From: Clostridiales bacterium | Lineage (GTDB): Bacteria > Bacillota > Clostridia > Oscillospirales > Oscillospiraceae | Length of the DNA stretch: 40,132 nt | Direction of reading: 5' to 3' | Assembly (NCBI GenBank): GCA_004555205.1 | Contig: SFIY01000025.1 | Coordinates: forward strand, 1 to 40,132 | Shown: positions 14,735 through 23,000 of the stretch, piece by piece | How positions within the stretch are numbered: the first letter of the stretch is position 1 | How the letters are laid out: each line of letters begins with the position of its first letter | Position numbers and translations under genes: made by a program | Notes under the pieces: model-generated | What the model saw: the letters and a program-made list of their open reading frames with translations, nothing else | Database searches by the model: none | What the model was told of the DNA's origin: nothing

Positions 14735-14949
14735 ACGACGGCGCATGGGAGATCGCGTCCGGCAGGCTGTGCGCCGACTGTGTGCGGGCTATGTGGCCGG
14801 AGTACATATTTGCCCCCGACCCGTATATCTGGGCACCCGGAACCTGCGACCGATGCGGCGAGCAGAAGAAGCAGACCGCAAGGCTGCGGTACACGATGAA
14901 CAAACGAGGATTGGAGAAAAGAGGACTTGAGAATGGGATTGAAAAGTGA
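14731..14949 (+). CDS. Small two-CxxC zinc protein
   Basis: 72 residues, ATGA overlap with the loader. CADC (14-17) and CDRC (39-42) form a treble-clef-like zinc site. The basic tail RLRYTMNKRGLEKRGLE may bind nucleic acid. Coupled with the replication genes; function unknown. Confidence 0.6.
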   Translation: MNDGAWEIASGRLCADCVRAMWPEYIFAPDPYIWAPGTCDRCGEQKKQTARLRYTMNKRGLEKRGLENGIEK

Positions 14950-15382
14950 CGATCTGGCGCGGCTTAGCCCTGCGGCGCAGAAGCAGGTCATGGAGAAGAT
15001 GCAGAAGCCGGGTAAGTACAAAGCGCAGAAGACAAAGCGCGGGAAGCTGACCTTTGACAGCAAGAAGGAGGCGGAGCGCTACGACGCGCTGATGCTGCTG
15101 CAAAAGGCCGGGGAGATACGTGGGCTGAAATTGCAGGTGCGGTACTGCTTGCAAGAGGCGTACACGACGTTTGAGGGAGACAAGGTGAAAAGTATCGACT
15201 ACATAGCGGACTTCGTGTACGAGCGCAGAACGGCTCCTGACAGCTACGGCCAGCGGTACTGGCTGCCTGTGGTGGAGGACGTGAAGGGGTATAAAAATCC
15301 GAGTAGCGCTGCGTATAGGGTGTTTTCCATGAAAGCAAAACTGTTTAAGAGCAGATTTGGCTATGGAATTGTTGAAGTGTGA
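14933..15382 (+). CDS. DUF1064 nuclease-fold protein
   Basis: 149 residues; ATG with GAGGA eight bases upstream; overlaps the previous gene by 17 bp. KLTFDSKKEAERYDAL, YIADFVYE and VVEDVKGY supply the E...D...E-x-K series of a PD-(D/E)xK nuclease core. DUF1064 proteins are common in phage replication regions and are thought to be Holliday-junction or structure-specific nucleases. Confidence 0.75.
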   Translation: MGLKSDDLARLSPAAQKQVMEKMQKPGKYKAQKTKRGKLTFDSKKEAERYDALMLLQKAGEIRGLKLQVRYCLQEAYTTFEGDKVKSIDYIADFVYERRTAPDSYGQRYWLPVVEDVKGYKNPSSAAYRVFSMKAKLFKSRFGYGIVEV

Positions 15383-15395
15383 GGAGTGGTGAATT

Positions 15396-16034
15396 GTGAG
15401 ACAAACGATATGCGAGTATTGCGGGGCAAATGTTGAATACAGGTATGAGAGCCAAAAACCGCGATTTTGCAGCCATTTGTGCGCAAATAGGTTTAACAAA
15501 CTAGGAAAGAAAACAGCAAAAATGGTTGAATATACTTGCGCCTCCTGTGGTAAAAAATTCGAGGTAAAAGCAAGTGATTATCGTGTTAAAAATGGCGCAG
15601 TAAAATACTGTTCAAAAGAGTGCGGGTACATTGGATCGCGGACAGGAAGCATTTTGAAATGCAAGCAATGCGGTAAAGAATTTTATACCACAAGAAACGA
15701 GTTCTGTAGCCCGCATTGTGCGTCAGAGTATAGACACGACCACGCAAACGGGAAAACGTATTTTGAAAATGGCTATATTGTTCATCACGTTAGAGGGTAC
15801 AACAAGCGAGGGAACGCCAAAGAACACAGGTTGGTTGCGGAAGAAATGATGGGCAGACCGCTTAAAGCAGACGAAGTTGTACACCACATAAATGGGGACA
15901 GAGCAGATAACAGAAAAGAAAATTTGCGTGTCATGACAAGAGGAGAACACAGCAGACTGCACCGAGAAATGGAAATAAAAAGCGGAAGGCTTTTATTTGG
16001 CCGTGGTCAACAAGCCGACATACGGGAGGTGTGA
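15396..16034 (+). CDS. HNH homing endonuclease with zinc fingers
   Basis: 212 residues from GTG (GAGGAG nine bases upstream). Three N-terminal Cys4-type fingers (CEYCG...FCSHLC, CASCGKKF...YCSKEC, CKQCGKEF...FCSPHC), then an HNH domain around DEVVHHINGDRADNRKENL with the second His in GEHSRLHREM. More AT-rich than its neighbours, as expected of a free-standing homing endonuclease that spreads between phages. No intron is evident beside it. Confidence 0.8.
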   Translation: MRQTICEYCGANVEYRYESQKPRFCSHLCANRFNKLGKKTAKMVEYTCASCGKKFEVKASDYRVKNGAVKYCSKECGYIGSRTGSILKCKQCGKEFYTTRNEFCSPHCASEYRHDHANGKTYFENGYIVHHVRGYNKRGNAKEHRLVAEEMMGRPLKADEVVHHINGDRADNRKENLRVMTRGEHSRLHREMEIKSGRLLFGRGQQADIREV

Positions 16035-16035
16035 C

Positions 16036-16311
16036 ATGGGCAAGCAGCATTTGAGCAGGGACGAACGCATCTTTATGCAGGGCAAGCTGCAAGGCACACG
16101 GGAGAATATGGACATGGTGGCAATGGTTCTGATGGACAAATGCGGCTGGCACGTCTTTGAGGAGACAGCGGACAGCCGGGACACCCACAGCATCGCGTAT
16201 CTGTATGAGTGCCTGGAAAAGCTGGCGGAGGAAATAAACGAAGGCCGCATCAAGCGGAAGCACATCAAGGACGTGCTGAAGGACGAGTGCGGCGTGGTGT
16301 TTGGAGATTGA
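16036..16311 (+). CDS. Uncharacterised early protein
   Basis: 91 residues; ATG preceded by GGGAGGTGTGAC. Helical throughout (LSRDERIFMQGKLQGTRENM, then EKLAEEINEGRIKRKHIKDV). No recognised domain. Ends just before the methyltransferase-like gene. Confidence 0.65.
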   Translation: MGKQHLSRDERIFMQGKLQGTRENMDMVAMVLMDKCGWHVFEETADSRDTHSIAYLYECLEKLAEEINEGRIKRKHIKDVLKDECGVVFGD

Positions 16312-16312
16312 T

Positions 16313-17011
16313 ATGAAAGTTTTAGTTGCGTGTGAAGAAAGCCAAGAGGTGTGCAAGGCGTTTCATGCACTGGGGCATGAAGCATATTCCTGCGACATAC
16401 AGGAGCCGTCTGGCGGACATCCGGAGTGGCATATCCTCGGTGACGCTCTCGAAGCCGTTAAAGGCGGGAGCGTGATTACGATGGACGGACAAGGGCATGA
16501 AGTCGGTAAGTGGGATCTGCTGATTGCACATCCACCGTGCACATACCTGACTGTTACCGGGAATCGCTGGTTTAACACTGGAAGATATGGCGAAAAGGCG
16601 GTCAGACGGTTGCAGTTGCGGGAAGAAGCTGCGGCGTTTTTTATGGCCTTTGTAAATGCCGACGTTTGTAAAATCGCTGTAGAAAATCCGGTCGGATATA
16701 TGTCTACACGCTATCGTAAGCCTGATTGTATTATCCAGCCGTATGAATTCGGGCACCACGCGAGAAAAAAGACTTGCCTATGGCTTAAAGGCTTACCCGC
16801 TTTGCGACCGACAAACATTGTAGATGCAGGAGATATTTTGCCAGGAGGGTACAGTGTGGGGGCAAGCGCGGACTCTGCAAAAGACGAGACTGGTAAGATT
16901 CTGCGATGGAATGACCCGCGTACAGCGAAAGCCAGGAGCAAGACATTTCCGGGCATCGCCAAAGCTATGGCGGAGCAATGGGGCGGAGATGCGAGAGGAG
17001 GAATGACATGA
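16313..17011 (+). CDS. DNA (cytosine) methyltransferase-like protein
   Basis: 232 residues; GGAG six bases before the ATG. N-terminal SAM-binding-like start MKVLVACEESQEVCKAF, AHPPCTYLTVTG with a PPC motif (C76, the likely nucleophile position of m5C enzymes), then VENPVGYM in place of the ENV motif. This is a short methyltransferase-like family frequent in phages, without a clear target-recognition domain. It could protect the genome from restriction. No restriction enzyme is adjacent. Activity is not certain. Confidence 0.65.
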   Translation: MKVLVACEESQEVCKAFHALGHEAYSCDIQEPSGGHPEWHILGDALEAVKGGSVITMDGQGHEVGKWDLLIAHPPCTYLTVTGNRWFNTGRYGEKAVRRLQLREEAAAFFMAFVNADVCKIAVENPVGYMSTRYRKPDCIIQPYEFGHHARKKTCLWLKGLPALRPTNIVDAGDILPGGYSVGASADSAKDETGKILRWNDPRTAKARSKTFPGIAKAMAEQWGGDARGGMT

Positions 17012-17406
17012 CAAGAGATGAGATCGTGACCGCGCTGCGGTGCTGTGGGAACTGCGATGTTAACGAGTGCAAGCCGTGTCCGCTGCGTGCTAACGCAGAG
17101 TGCCAAATTAGACTAACACACACCGCCGCCGACCTGATCGAGAACCAGCAGCGGCACATCGAGGCACTGATGAAAGCCAACGACAGCCTGAAGGACGCCA
17201 TTGCACGGCGGGATAAGCAGATAGAGGACATGAATCAGAGCATGGCACAGCTGGCAAAGGCTGTGGCGGTGAAGGAGGAGCAAAGCGAACTGCACGCCAT
17301 GAAAAACGAGCTATGCCAATACTGCGGGAAGTACAAACGCTGGCGTGCTGTGCGTGGGCAGCTTTCAGTAACAAGTTTCGGGCTGTCTGCAAGGCGGAAA
17401 GACTGA
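17008..17406 (+). CDS. Uncharacterised coiled-coil protein with zinc-binding ends
   Basis: 132 residues; ATGA overlap and AGGAGG six bases upstream. CCGNCDVNECKPCPL at the N-terminus, a coiled coil over residues 45-100, and CQYCGKYK near the end. The last 20 residues (RAVRGQLSVTSFGLSARRKD) lack the second Cys pair expected after CQYCGKYK, and another frame stays open to 17474, so the 3' end may be frameshifted. Confidence 0.65.
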   Translation: MTRDEIVTALRCCGNCDVNECKPCPLRANAECQIRLTHTAADLIENQQRHIEALMKANDSLKDAIARRDKQIEDMNQSMAQLAKAVAVKEEQSELHAMKNELCQYCGKYKRWRAVRGQLSVTSFGLSARRKD

Positions 17407-17474
17407 TTTTCGAGTATCGGAAGTACCGAGAACAGTTTTTGGCGTGGCTGAAACTTAGCGAGGAGGAGAAGTAA
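17313..17474 (+). CDS. Possible overlapping small ORF or displaced gene end
   Basis: 53 codons (MPILREVQ... ending YREQFLAWLKLSEEEK) in a second frame over the end of the previous gene, stopping directly before the next ATG (TAAATG). No ribosome site. It may be the original C-terminus of the upstream coiled-coil protein after a frameshift, or an independent small protein. Confidence 0.25.
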   Translation: MPILREVQTLACCAWAAFSNKFRAVCKAERLIFEYRKYREQFLAWLKLSEEEK

Positions 17475-17489
17475 ATGGGAGGTAGAGTG

Positions 17490-17681
17490 ATGGACTGTTT
17501 TAATCATCGCTGCCCATTCCGTCAGAACACAACAAGTAGCCTTAACCGCTGCGAATGCGTAATGTGTCCGCACAGGATTGAAACGCCGGTTACATACGCC
17601 GTGAGCAATCGAACGCTGACGGCAGACGAAATTGCAAGGATGACCAACGACCCCAATTATGGTGTTGGGGCAGGATGTTAA
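17490..17681 (+). CDS. Small Cys-rich protein
   Basis: 63 residues from the ATG at 17490, with GGAGGT six bases upstream; an in-frame ATG at 17475 is also possible. CFNHRCPF, CECVMC and a final C give a zinc site. The C-terminal half reads NRTLTADEIARMTNDPNYG. Function unknown. Confidence 0.6.
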   Translation: MDCFNHRCPFRQNTTSSLNRCECVMCPHRIETPVTYAVSNRTLTADEIARMTNDPNYGVGAGC

Positions 17682-17692
17682 GAGGTGGAGTG

Positions 17693-18277
17693 ATGGCTGA
17701 GTATATCGAACGGGAAGCGTTGATGCGACGAATAAAAGAAATTCATTGCGCTGAGTGCGATAGCTACCACGGAGTAAGGTGCAGAGCATGCTGGGTAGAT
17801 GACACTTTGGACTACATAGACAGCGAGCCCGCCGCCGACGTTACTCCGGTGCGGCATGGTTATTGGCGCCCCATTCTTCATGTAGGCGGGAAGACAGACT
17901 ATGAGTGCTCCTGCTGCCTCGGGATTATCGCTGGTGTTCCTGACGATGATGAACACGATTTATGCGCGTGGTGCTCTATGTGCGGGGCAAAGATGGACGG
18001 AGTGCTGACAATGGATGATTGCAAGTGGTGTAAAGACGAAATCTGCGTCAATGCAGACTGCCCAATGTGTGCTGACTATTGTGAGTGTGCATTGTGCCGA
18101 CTGTCCAGCTATGTTGCCCGTGTGACGCGGTGTAAGGACTGCAAGCACTACGACCTTGGAGTATGCCTAAAAATCTACTCGGACGGCAACATGCATACAG
18201 AGGCGTGGCAATCCCGGAGACCTGAAGACTTCTGCTCCTACGGGGAGAGAAAGGACGGGGCAGATGCAGAAGGGTGA
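17693..18277 (+). CDS. Multi-zinc-ribbon phage protein
   Basis: 194 residues; AGAGGTGGAG before the ATG. The start AEYIEREALMRRIKEI and a ...PAADVTPVRHGYW bridge are typical of a large group of Clostridia phage proteins. These carry CxxC ribbons: here CSCC...CSMCG, a central Cys-rich insert (CKWCKDEICVNADCPMCADY) and CKDCKHYDLGVC at the end. About 24 cysteines in all. Role unknown, perhaps a scaffold for host-protein binding. Confidence 0.7.
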   Translation: MAEYIEREALMRRIKEIHCAECDSYHGVRCRACWVDDTLDYIDSEPAADVTPVRHGYWRPILHVGGKTDYECSCCLGIIAGVPDDDEHDLCAWCSMCGAKMDGVLTMDDCKWCKDEICVNADCPMCADYCECALCRLSSYVARVTRCKDCKHYDLGVCLKIYSDGNMHTEAWQSRRPEDFCSYGERKDGADAEG

Positions 18278-18455
18278 TGTGATCCGGGCGCGGTTTATGA
18301 CGCTGCCAGACTTATTCCCCGGCAAGGGGTGCGAAGAAAAGAAATTCCCTATACGCAAGGGCACGGTGGTGTATGTACATCCGAAGGGACGGTACATAGT
18401 GGCGGAGTGCGGAGGCGTGCGGGAGACGTTCTTCCCGGAGGAGGTGCTGACATGA
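18264..18455 (+). CDS. Small beta-rich uncharacterised protein
   Basis: 63 residues overlapping the previous gene by 14 bp. MQKGDVIRARF, KGTVVYVHPKGRYIVAECGG and VRETFFPEEVL suggest an SH3-like barrel. Coupled by ATGA to the next HTH gene. Confidence 0.65.
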   Translation: MQKGDVIRARFMTLPDLFPGKGCEEKKFPIRKGTVVYVHPKGRYIVAECGGVRETFFPEEVLT

Positions 18456-18685
18456 GCGAATTCCCGGAACGGCTTAGAAAGCTGCGGGAAAAAAAGAGAC
18501 TGAAGCGGTATGTGCTGTCGGAGCGATGCGGGCTGAATTCGGACGCCATACGCCGGTACGAGCTGGGGACGGCAAAGCCGACGATGGACGCGCTGAAGAG
18601 CATAGCTGATGAATTTGGCGTGTCGGTAGACTATCTGATGGGCAGGACGGACTATCCCTGCGTGGTAGATATTGCCGAAAAATAA
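18452..18685 (+). CDS. XRE-family HTH regulator, last gene of the early operon
   Basis: 77 residues; GGAGGAGGTGCTGAC before the ATG. A complete XRE helix-turn-helix (FPERLRKLREKKRLKRYVLS, then RRYELGTAKPTMDALKSIAD) with the usual FGVSVDYLMG tail. Its place before the late genes suggests control of the early-to-late change; a terminator follows immediately. Confidence 0.8.
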   Translation: MSEFPERLRKLREKKRLKRYVLSERCGLNSDAIRRYELGTAKPTMDALKSIADEFGVSVDYLMGRTDYPCVVDIAEK

Positions 18686-18820
18686 TTTTGAAAATTCCAC
18701 TTAAAAGTGGAAAAATTGAAAAAACGCACTTTATGATGGAAGATGCAGGGCGAACTCTGCATCTCCATCTTTTTTCTTTTCCCCCTTCTTTTCCTGATGG
18801 GCGGAGCTTCGGCTCCGCCC
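18683..18820 (+). repeat. Repeated dyad-plus-terminator cassette, copy A
   Basis: ATAATTTTGAAAATTCCACTT leads into the perfect dyad TTCCACTT-AA-AAGTGGAA (18695-18712), an A-rich stretch, a GCGAA-loop terminator (18737-18780) and a second hairpin GGGCGGAGC-TTCG-GCTCCGCCC (18799-18820). The same order recurs at 23268-23421 with partial sequence identity. It follows the stop of the early operon. Confidence 0.6.
18737..18780 (+). terminator. Rho-independent terminator of the early operon
   Basis: Stem TGGAAGATGCAG (18737-18748) with CTGCATCTCCA (18757-18767), one bulged A, loop GGCGAACT, followed by TCTTTTTTCTTTT. Confidence 0.8.
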
Positions 18821-19190
18821 GGAGGGAGCAATATGCGGCATAGGTGCCCCGTAAGGGGAGACCACAGCGAGTGACGGGGACTTTCCCTGAAGCGCTAAAG
18901 CAGGGCAGGACCGCAATGCCGCAACAAAAGCGGAGAGCCGCTACCGTGGGCAAATGGCATAGCGCCGTCCGGAAGTGCGGTTATGCGCTGGCAGACCGCT
19001 GTATGGGATGCGTCCCAAATAGTCTGCTTACTGCAAAGGATTTCGCCGTGGTGGATGCTATGTATGCTTGCGGGGCACATAGCTCACGGCGGGAACATAT
19101 TAGGCGAGGCGAAAGCCGGGTACAGACGTGCCAATGACAAAGGCCAGTGGTGGGAGGCCGGTGCGTCAGACAAGGAAGGAAGTGAGCAAA
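18781..19190 (+). other. Gene-poor stretch before the terminase genes
   Basis: About 410 bases without a convincing gene. Apart from the TTCG hairpin at 18799-18820 I see an ATG at 18833 with a good ribosome site (GGAGGGAG) that yields only 13 codons. Two overlapping open frames (18916-19137 and 18983-19252) have no ribosome site and run into each other. It may hold the late promoter, a packaging (pac) site beside terS, a decayed gene or an untranslated RNA. Confidence 0.4.
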
Positions 19191-19619
19191 ATGGCAAAGG
19201 TAGGATGCCCGAGAAAATACCAAAGCGTCAAGCAAATGCAGAAAGCCATTGACACTTACTTTGAAAGCTGCAAGGGAGAACCTATTATTGGCGACGATGG
19301 ACAGCCCATTATGGACAAATACGGCAACGTCATCCTGATAGGGCAGAAGCCGCCTACGATAACGGGGCTTGCGTTGGCGTTGGGGTTTACGGGCAGACAA
19401 GCTCTGATCGATTATCAGGCGAGGCCTGAGTTTACGGACACGGTTACGCGTGCGAAGTCTATGTGCGAGGAATACGCAGAGGCGCGTCTGTATGACCGTG
19501 ACGGAGCGAACGGCGCAAAGTTCAGCCTGAGCTGCAATTTCGGGTGGCGCGAGAAAGCGCCGGAGACTGACCGGCAGGAGATCGGCGTGGTGCTGATGCC
19601 GGAGGTCAAGGATGAGTAG
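19191..19619 (+). CDS. terS: Terminase small subunit
   Basis: 142 residues; start at the ATG after AAGGAAGGAAGTGAGCAAA. N-terminal basic GCPRKYQSVKQMQKAIDTYF, an HTH-like ITGLALALGFTGRQALIDYQ, then an oligomerisation-type tail ending in IGVVLMPEVKDE. Such proteins bind the pac/cos site and bring DNA to the large subunit, whose gene overlaps by 8 bp. Confidence 0.85.
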   Translation: MAKVGCPRKYQSVKQMQKAIDTYFESCKGEPIIGDDGQPIMDKYGNVILIGQKPPTITGLALALGFTGRQALIDYQARPEFTDTVTRAKSMCEEYAEARLYDRDGANGAKFSLSCNFGWREKAPETDRQEIGVVLMPEVKDE

Positions 19620-21054
19620 CGTGGTATGGCGGCCGCAGGAGCGGCAGGCCATATTTATGGCGAGGCCAGAGTATGAGGCGCTGTATGGCGGGGCGGCCGG
19701 CGGCGGAAAGAGCGACGCGCTGGTCATCGAGGCGCTGCGGCAGGTACATATCCCCTGGTATAAGGCGCTGATCCTGCGCAAGACGTTCCCGCAGCTGCGG
19801 GAGCTGATCGACAAAACCCTGAACTACTACCCGCGGGTATACCCCAAGGCCAGATACAACGGAAGTAACCACACATGGAGGTTTCCGTCCGGTGCGCAGA
19901 TCGTGTTCGGCAGCATGAACAGGCCGCAGGACAAGATACAATATCAGGGACAGGCGTATGACTTTATCGCCTTTGACGAACTTACGCACTTTACTCAGGA
20001 GGAGTACGAGTATCTTAAATCCCGTAACCGACCCAACGGGTCCGGTACGCGGGTGTATATGCGATCCACGGCCAATCCGGGCGGGATCGGGCATGGCTGG
20101 GTGAAGGAGCGGTTTATTACAGCGGCGCCGCCCATGCACACCATCACGGAAACGGCGACGTGGTACACGCCGGACGGCAGGCAGCACACCGGGGAGCAGA
20201 AGCGGATCTTCGTGCCGTCCTCGGTGTTTGACAATAAGATACTGATGGAGAACGACCCCATGTACGTCCAGCGGCTGGCCAGCATGCCGGAGGCGGAGCG
20301 GAACGCCCTGCTGTACGGCAACTGGGACAGCTTCGAGGGGCAGGTGTTCACGGAGTGGCGCAACGACAGCGAGCACTACATCGACCGGAAGAACACACAT
20401 GTGATCGCGCCGTTCCGGGTGCCGGAGGATTGGACGATCTGGTGCGGACTGGACTGGGGCTATTCACGACCTTTTGCCGTGGGCTGGTTTGCCGTGGACA
20501 GGAACAGGCGGATGTACCATATCCGGGAGCTGTACGGCTGCACAGGCACACCCAACAAGGGCGTAATGTGGGAGCCGTCAAGGGTGGCGCAGGAGATACG
20601 GAGAATCGAGGACGAGGACCCCAACCTGAAGGGGAAGCAGATACACCGGGTGGGCGACCCGGCTATATGGCAGAGCGACGGCACGGAGAGCGTGGGCGCG
20701 CTGATGGAGCGGCAGCGGGTGTACTTCGAAAAGGGAGACCATGCCCGGATCAACGGCAAAATGCAGGTGCATCACCGGCTGGCTTTTGACGATGACGGGG
20801 TGCCCATGCTGTATGTGTTCAACACCTGCAAGCATTTTATACGGACGGTGCCGAACCTGGTATATGACCAGACGGACGTGGAGGACATAGACACAGACGG
20901 CGAGGATCACATCTACGACATGTGCCGGTATGTGTGCATGAAGAACCCCATAGGACCCAGAGACACATACAGGACGGTGGAGCGGCCATACTCCCCGCTG
21001 GAGACAGAGGACGAGTACAATCCAAGCCGGTACGCATTTTATCAAGTATACTGA
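19612..21054 (+). CDS. terL: Terminase large subunit
   Basis: 480 residues. Walker A GGAAGGGKS (26-34), Walker B FIAFDE (118-123), coupling motif STANPGG near 155, then an RNase H-like nuclease domain from about 265 (GLDWGYSRPFAVGWF with the first Asp, VGDPAIW with the second, and a final DGEDHIYDMCRY with the late acidic residues). It packages DNA into the prohead at the portal and cuts it. GGAGG just upstream inside terS. Confidence 0.93.
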   Translation: MSSVVWRPQERQAIFMARPEYEALYGGAAGGGKSDALVIEALRQVHIPWYKALILRKTFPQLRELIDKTLNYYPRVYPKARYNGSNHTWRFPSGAQIVFGSMNRPQDKIQYQGQAYDFIAFDELTHFTQEEYEYLKSRNRPNGSGTRVYMRSTANPGGIGHGWVKERFITAAPPMHTITETATWYTPDGRQHTGEQKRIFVPSSVFDNKILMENDPMYVQRLASMPEAERNALLYGNWDSFEGQVFTEWRNDSEHYIDRKNTHVIAPFRVPEDWTIWCGLDWGYSRPFAVGWFAVDRNRRMYHIRELYGCTGTPNKGVMWEPSRVAQEIRRIEDEDPNLKGKQIHRVGDPAIWQSDGTESVGALMERQRVYFEKGDHARINGKMQVHHRLAFDDDGVPMLYVFNTCKHFIRTVPNLVYDQTDVEDIDTDGEDHIYDMCRYVCMKNPIGPRDTYRTVERPYSPLETEDEYNPSRYAFYQVY

Positions 21055-21065
21055 GGAGGAAGCAC

Positions 21066-23000
21066 ATGGAGAGATTCGGAGTGCCCGGCATAACGGAGCA
21101 GGAGAAGGACATGTCGCCGGAGATGGCGGCTATGCTGCTGACAAGGCCAGAGGATGCGCCCATAATCACGGACAAGGATGTGGAGCGCGGCATTGATCTA
21201 CTGACAAAGTACAAGGACGGAAAGAGCAATCTGGAAAGCCGCATCGTCAACGATGAGCTGTGGTGGGAGCTGCGGCACTGGGAGGGCATCGGCCAGAGCA
21301 AGGGCAAGCGGGTGGACAGAAGCGGCAAGGATGTCAAGTCTACACCGCCGCAGCCCAAGCCCACGTCGGCATGGCTGTTCAACACCATACAGAACAAGCA
21401 CGCAGACGCGATGGATAATTACCCGGAGCCGGTTGTGCTGCCGCGTGAGAAGAGCGACGAGCAGAGCGCAAAGACGCTGAGCCAGATCCTACCTGTGGTG
21501 CAGGAGTACAACCATTTCGAGCAGGTGTATTCCGACAACTGGTGGGAGAAGCTGAAGCACGGCACGGCTGCTTACGGTGTGTTCTGGGACAGCCAGAAGG
21601 ACAACGGTCTGGGTGACATTGAGATCAGGAACATCGACCTGCTGAACCTGTTTTGGGAGCCGGGCATTACGGATATCCAGAAGAGCCGGAATCTGTTCAT
21701 CGTCGATCTGGTGGACAACGACCTGCTGGAAAAGGAATATCCGGAACTTGAGGGCAAGCAGAAGGGCAAGGTAATTGATGTAAAAGAGTACATCTATGAC
21801 GACAGTGTGGACACCAGCGAAAAGAGCGTGGTGGTGGACTGGTATTACAAGGTCAAGACACCCAGCGGCAGGACGGCGCTGCACTACGTCAAGTTCGTAG
21901 GCTCCACCCTGCTGTACGCCAGCCAGAATGACCCGGAGTACCGGGAGCGCGGATTCTATGACCACGGCATGTACCCTGTAGTGCTGGATGTGATGTACCC
22001 GGAGAAGGGCACGCCCATTGGATTCGGCTATGTGGCGATATGTAAGGATCCGCAGCTGTACATTGACAAGCTCAGCGCCAACATTTTGGAAAACGCGATG
22101 ATGGCCACCAAGAAGCGTTTCTTTGTCAGTGACAGCACGGCTATTAACGAAGAAGAATTCCTCGACTGGAACCGGCCGATGGTACACGTCAATGGTGAGC
22201 TGGGGGATCAGCGCGTCAAGGAGATCGTGACACAGCCCCTTTCCGATATCTACGTTACCGTGGCGCAGATGAAGATCGAGGAGATGAAGGATACGGCCGC
22301 CAACCGGGATGTGAACTCCGGTGGTACCACCAATGTGACCGCAGCGGCGGCGATTGCTGCCTTGCAGGAGGCGGGCAACAAGGCCAGCCGTGACATGATC
22401 GCCGCCAGCTATCGTGCATATACGCAGATAAACACGCTGTGCGTGGAGCTGATGCGGCAGTTCTACGACGTGAGCCGCAGCTTCCGCATTACCGGCGAGG
22501 GAAACGAGTATCAGTTTGTCACCTTCGATAACGCGGGATTACAGGATCAGGTGACAGGGCTTGACACGCTGGGCAACGAGATGTACCGCCGTCCGGTGTT
22601 CGACCTGAAGATCAAGGCGCAAAAGAAAAACCCGTTCAGCCGCATGGAGCAGAACGAGCGGGCGAAGGAGCTGTATTCCCTTGGCTTTTTCGCCCCGGAG
22701 AACGCGCAGGCCAGCCTAATCGCGCTGGAGATGATGGACTTTGAGGGCATACAGACGGTGCGTGAGAAGGTCATGCAGGGTCAGACGCTTTTGAACATGG
22801 TCATGCAGATGCAGCAGCAGCTTGCCGTGATCACGGGCGCCCTGATGCCGCAGGAAGAGACGCGGCAGACAGGAGGCAATAACACCGGAGGCGGTGAAGC
22901 TGAGGCGCACAGCGAGTTTGCAAGCGGCATTATGGAGGCGCAGACGCCCATGACCGGGTACGGGCAGGCTTTGGCGAAAAGGAGCGTGCCCAGCGTATGA
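21066..23000 (+). CDS. Portal protein, P22-like
   Basis: 644 residues; GAGGAGGAAGCAC before the ATG. The long portal of podoviruses: an N-terminal clip/wing (ESRIVNDELWWELRHWEG), WEPGITDIQKSRNLFIVDLV, a stem and crown with TAANRDVNSGGTTNVTAAAA and a Gln/Met-rich helical barrel near the C-terminus (MVMQMQQQLAVITG). Forms the dodecameric DNA channel at one capsid vertex. Coupled by ATGA to the Prp gene. Confidence 0.88.
   Translation: MERFGVPGITEQEKDMSPEMAAMLLTRPEDAPIITDKDVERGIDLLTKYKDGKSNLESRIVNDELWWELRHWEGIGQSKGKRVDRSGKDVKSTPPQPKPTSAWLFNTIQNKHADAMDNYPEPVVLPREKSDEQSAKTLSQILPVVQEYNHFEQVYSDNWWEKLKHGTAAYGVFWDSQKDNGLGDIEIRNIDLLNLFWEPGITDIQKSRNLFIVDLVDNDLLEKEYPELEGKQKGKVIDVKEYIYDDSVDTSEKSVVVDWYYKVKTPSGRTALHYVKFVGSTLLYASQNDPEYRERGFYDHGMYPVVLDVMYPEKGTPIGFGYVAICKDPQLYIDKLSANILENAMMATKKRFFVSDSTAINEEEFLDWNRPMVHVNGELGDQRVKEIVTQPLSDIYVTVAQMKIEEMKDTAANRDVNSGGTTNVTAAAAIAALQEAGNKASRDMIAASYRAYTQINTLCVELMRQFYDVSRSFRITGEGNEYQFVTFDNAGLQDQVTGLDTLGNEMYRRPVFDLKIKAQKKNPFSRMEQNERAKELYSLGFFAPENAQASLIALEMMDFEGIQTVREKVMQGQTLLNMVMQMQQQLAVITGALMPQEETRQTGGNNTGGGEAEAHSEFASGIMEAQTPMTGYGQALAKRSVPSV

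Noticed and set aside
15396..16034. Group I intron around the HNH endonuclease gene
   Set aside because: Flanking genes (DUF1064 and the 91-residue protein) are complete and unrelated, so nothing is interrupted. It is better seen as a free-standing homing gene.
18844..19252. Two overlapping frames (97 and 89 codons) before terS
   Set aside because: No ribosome site for either, they overlap each other in different frames, and the second runs into terS. Kept only as a possible gene remnant.
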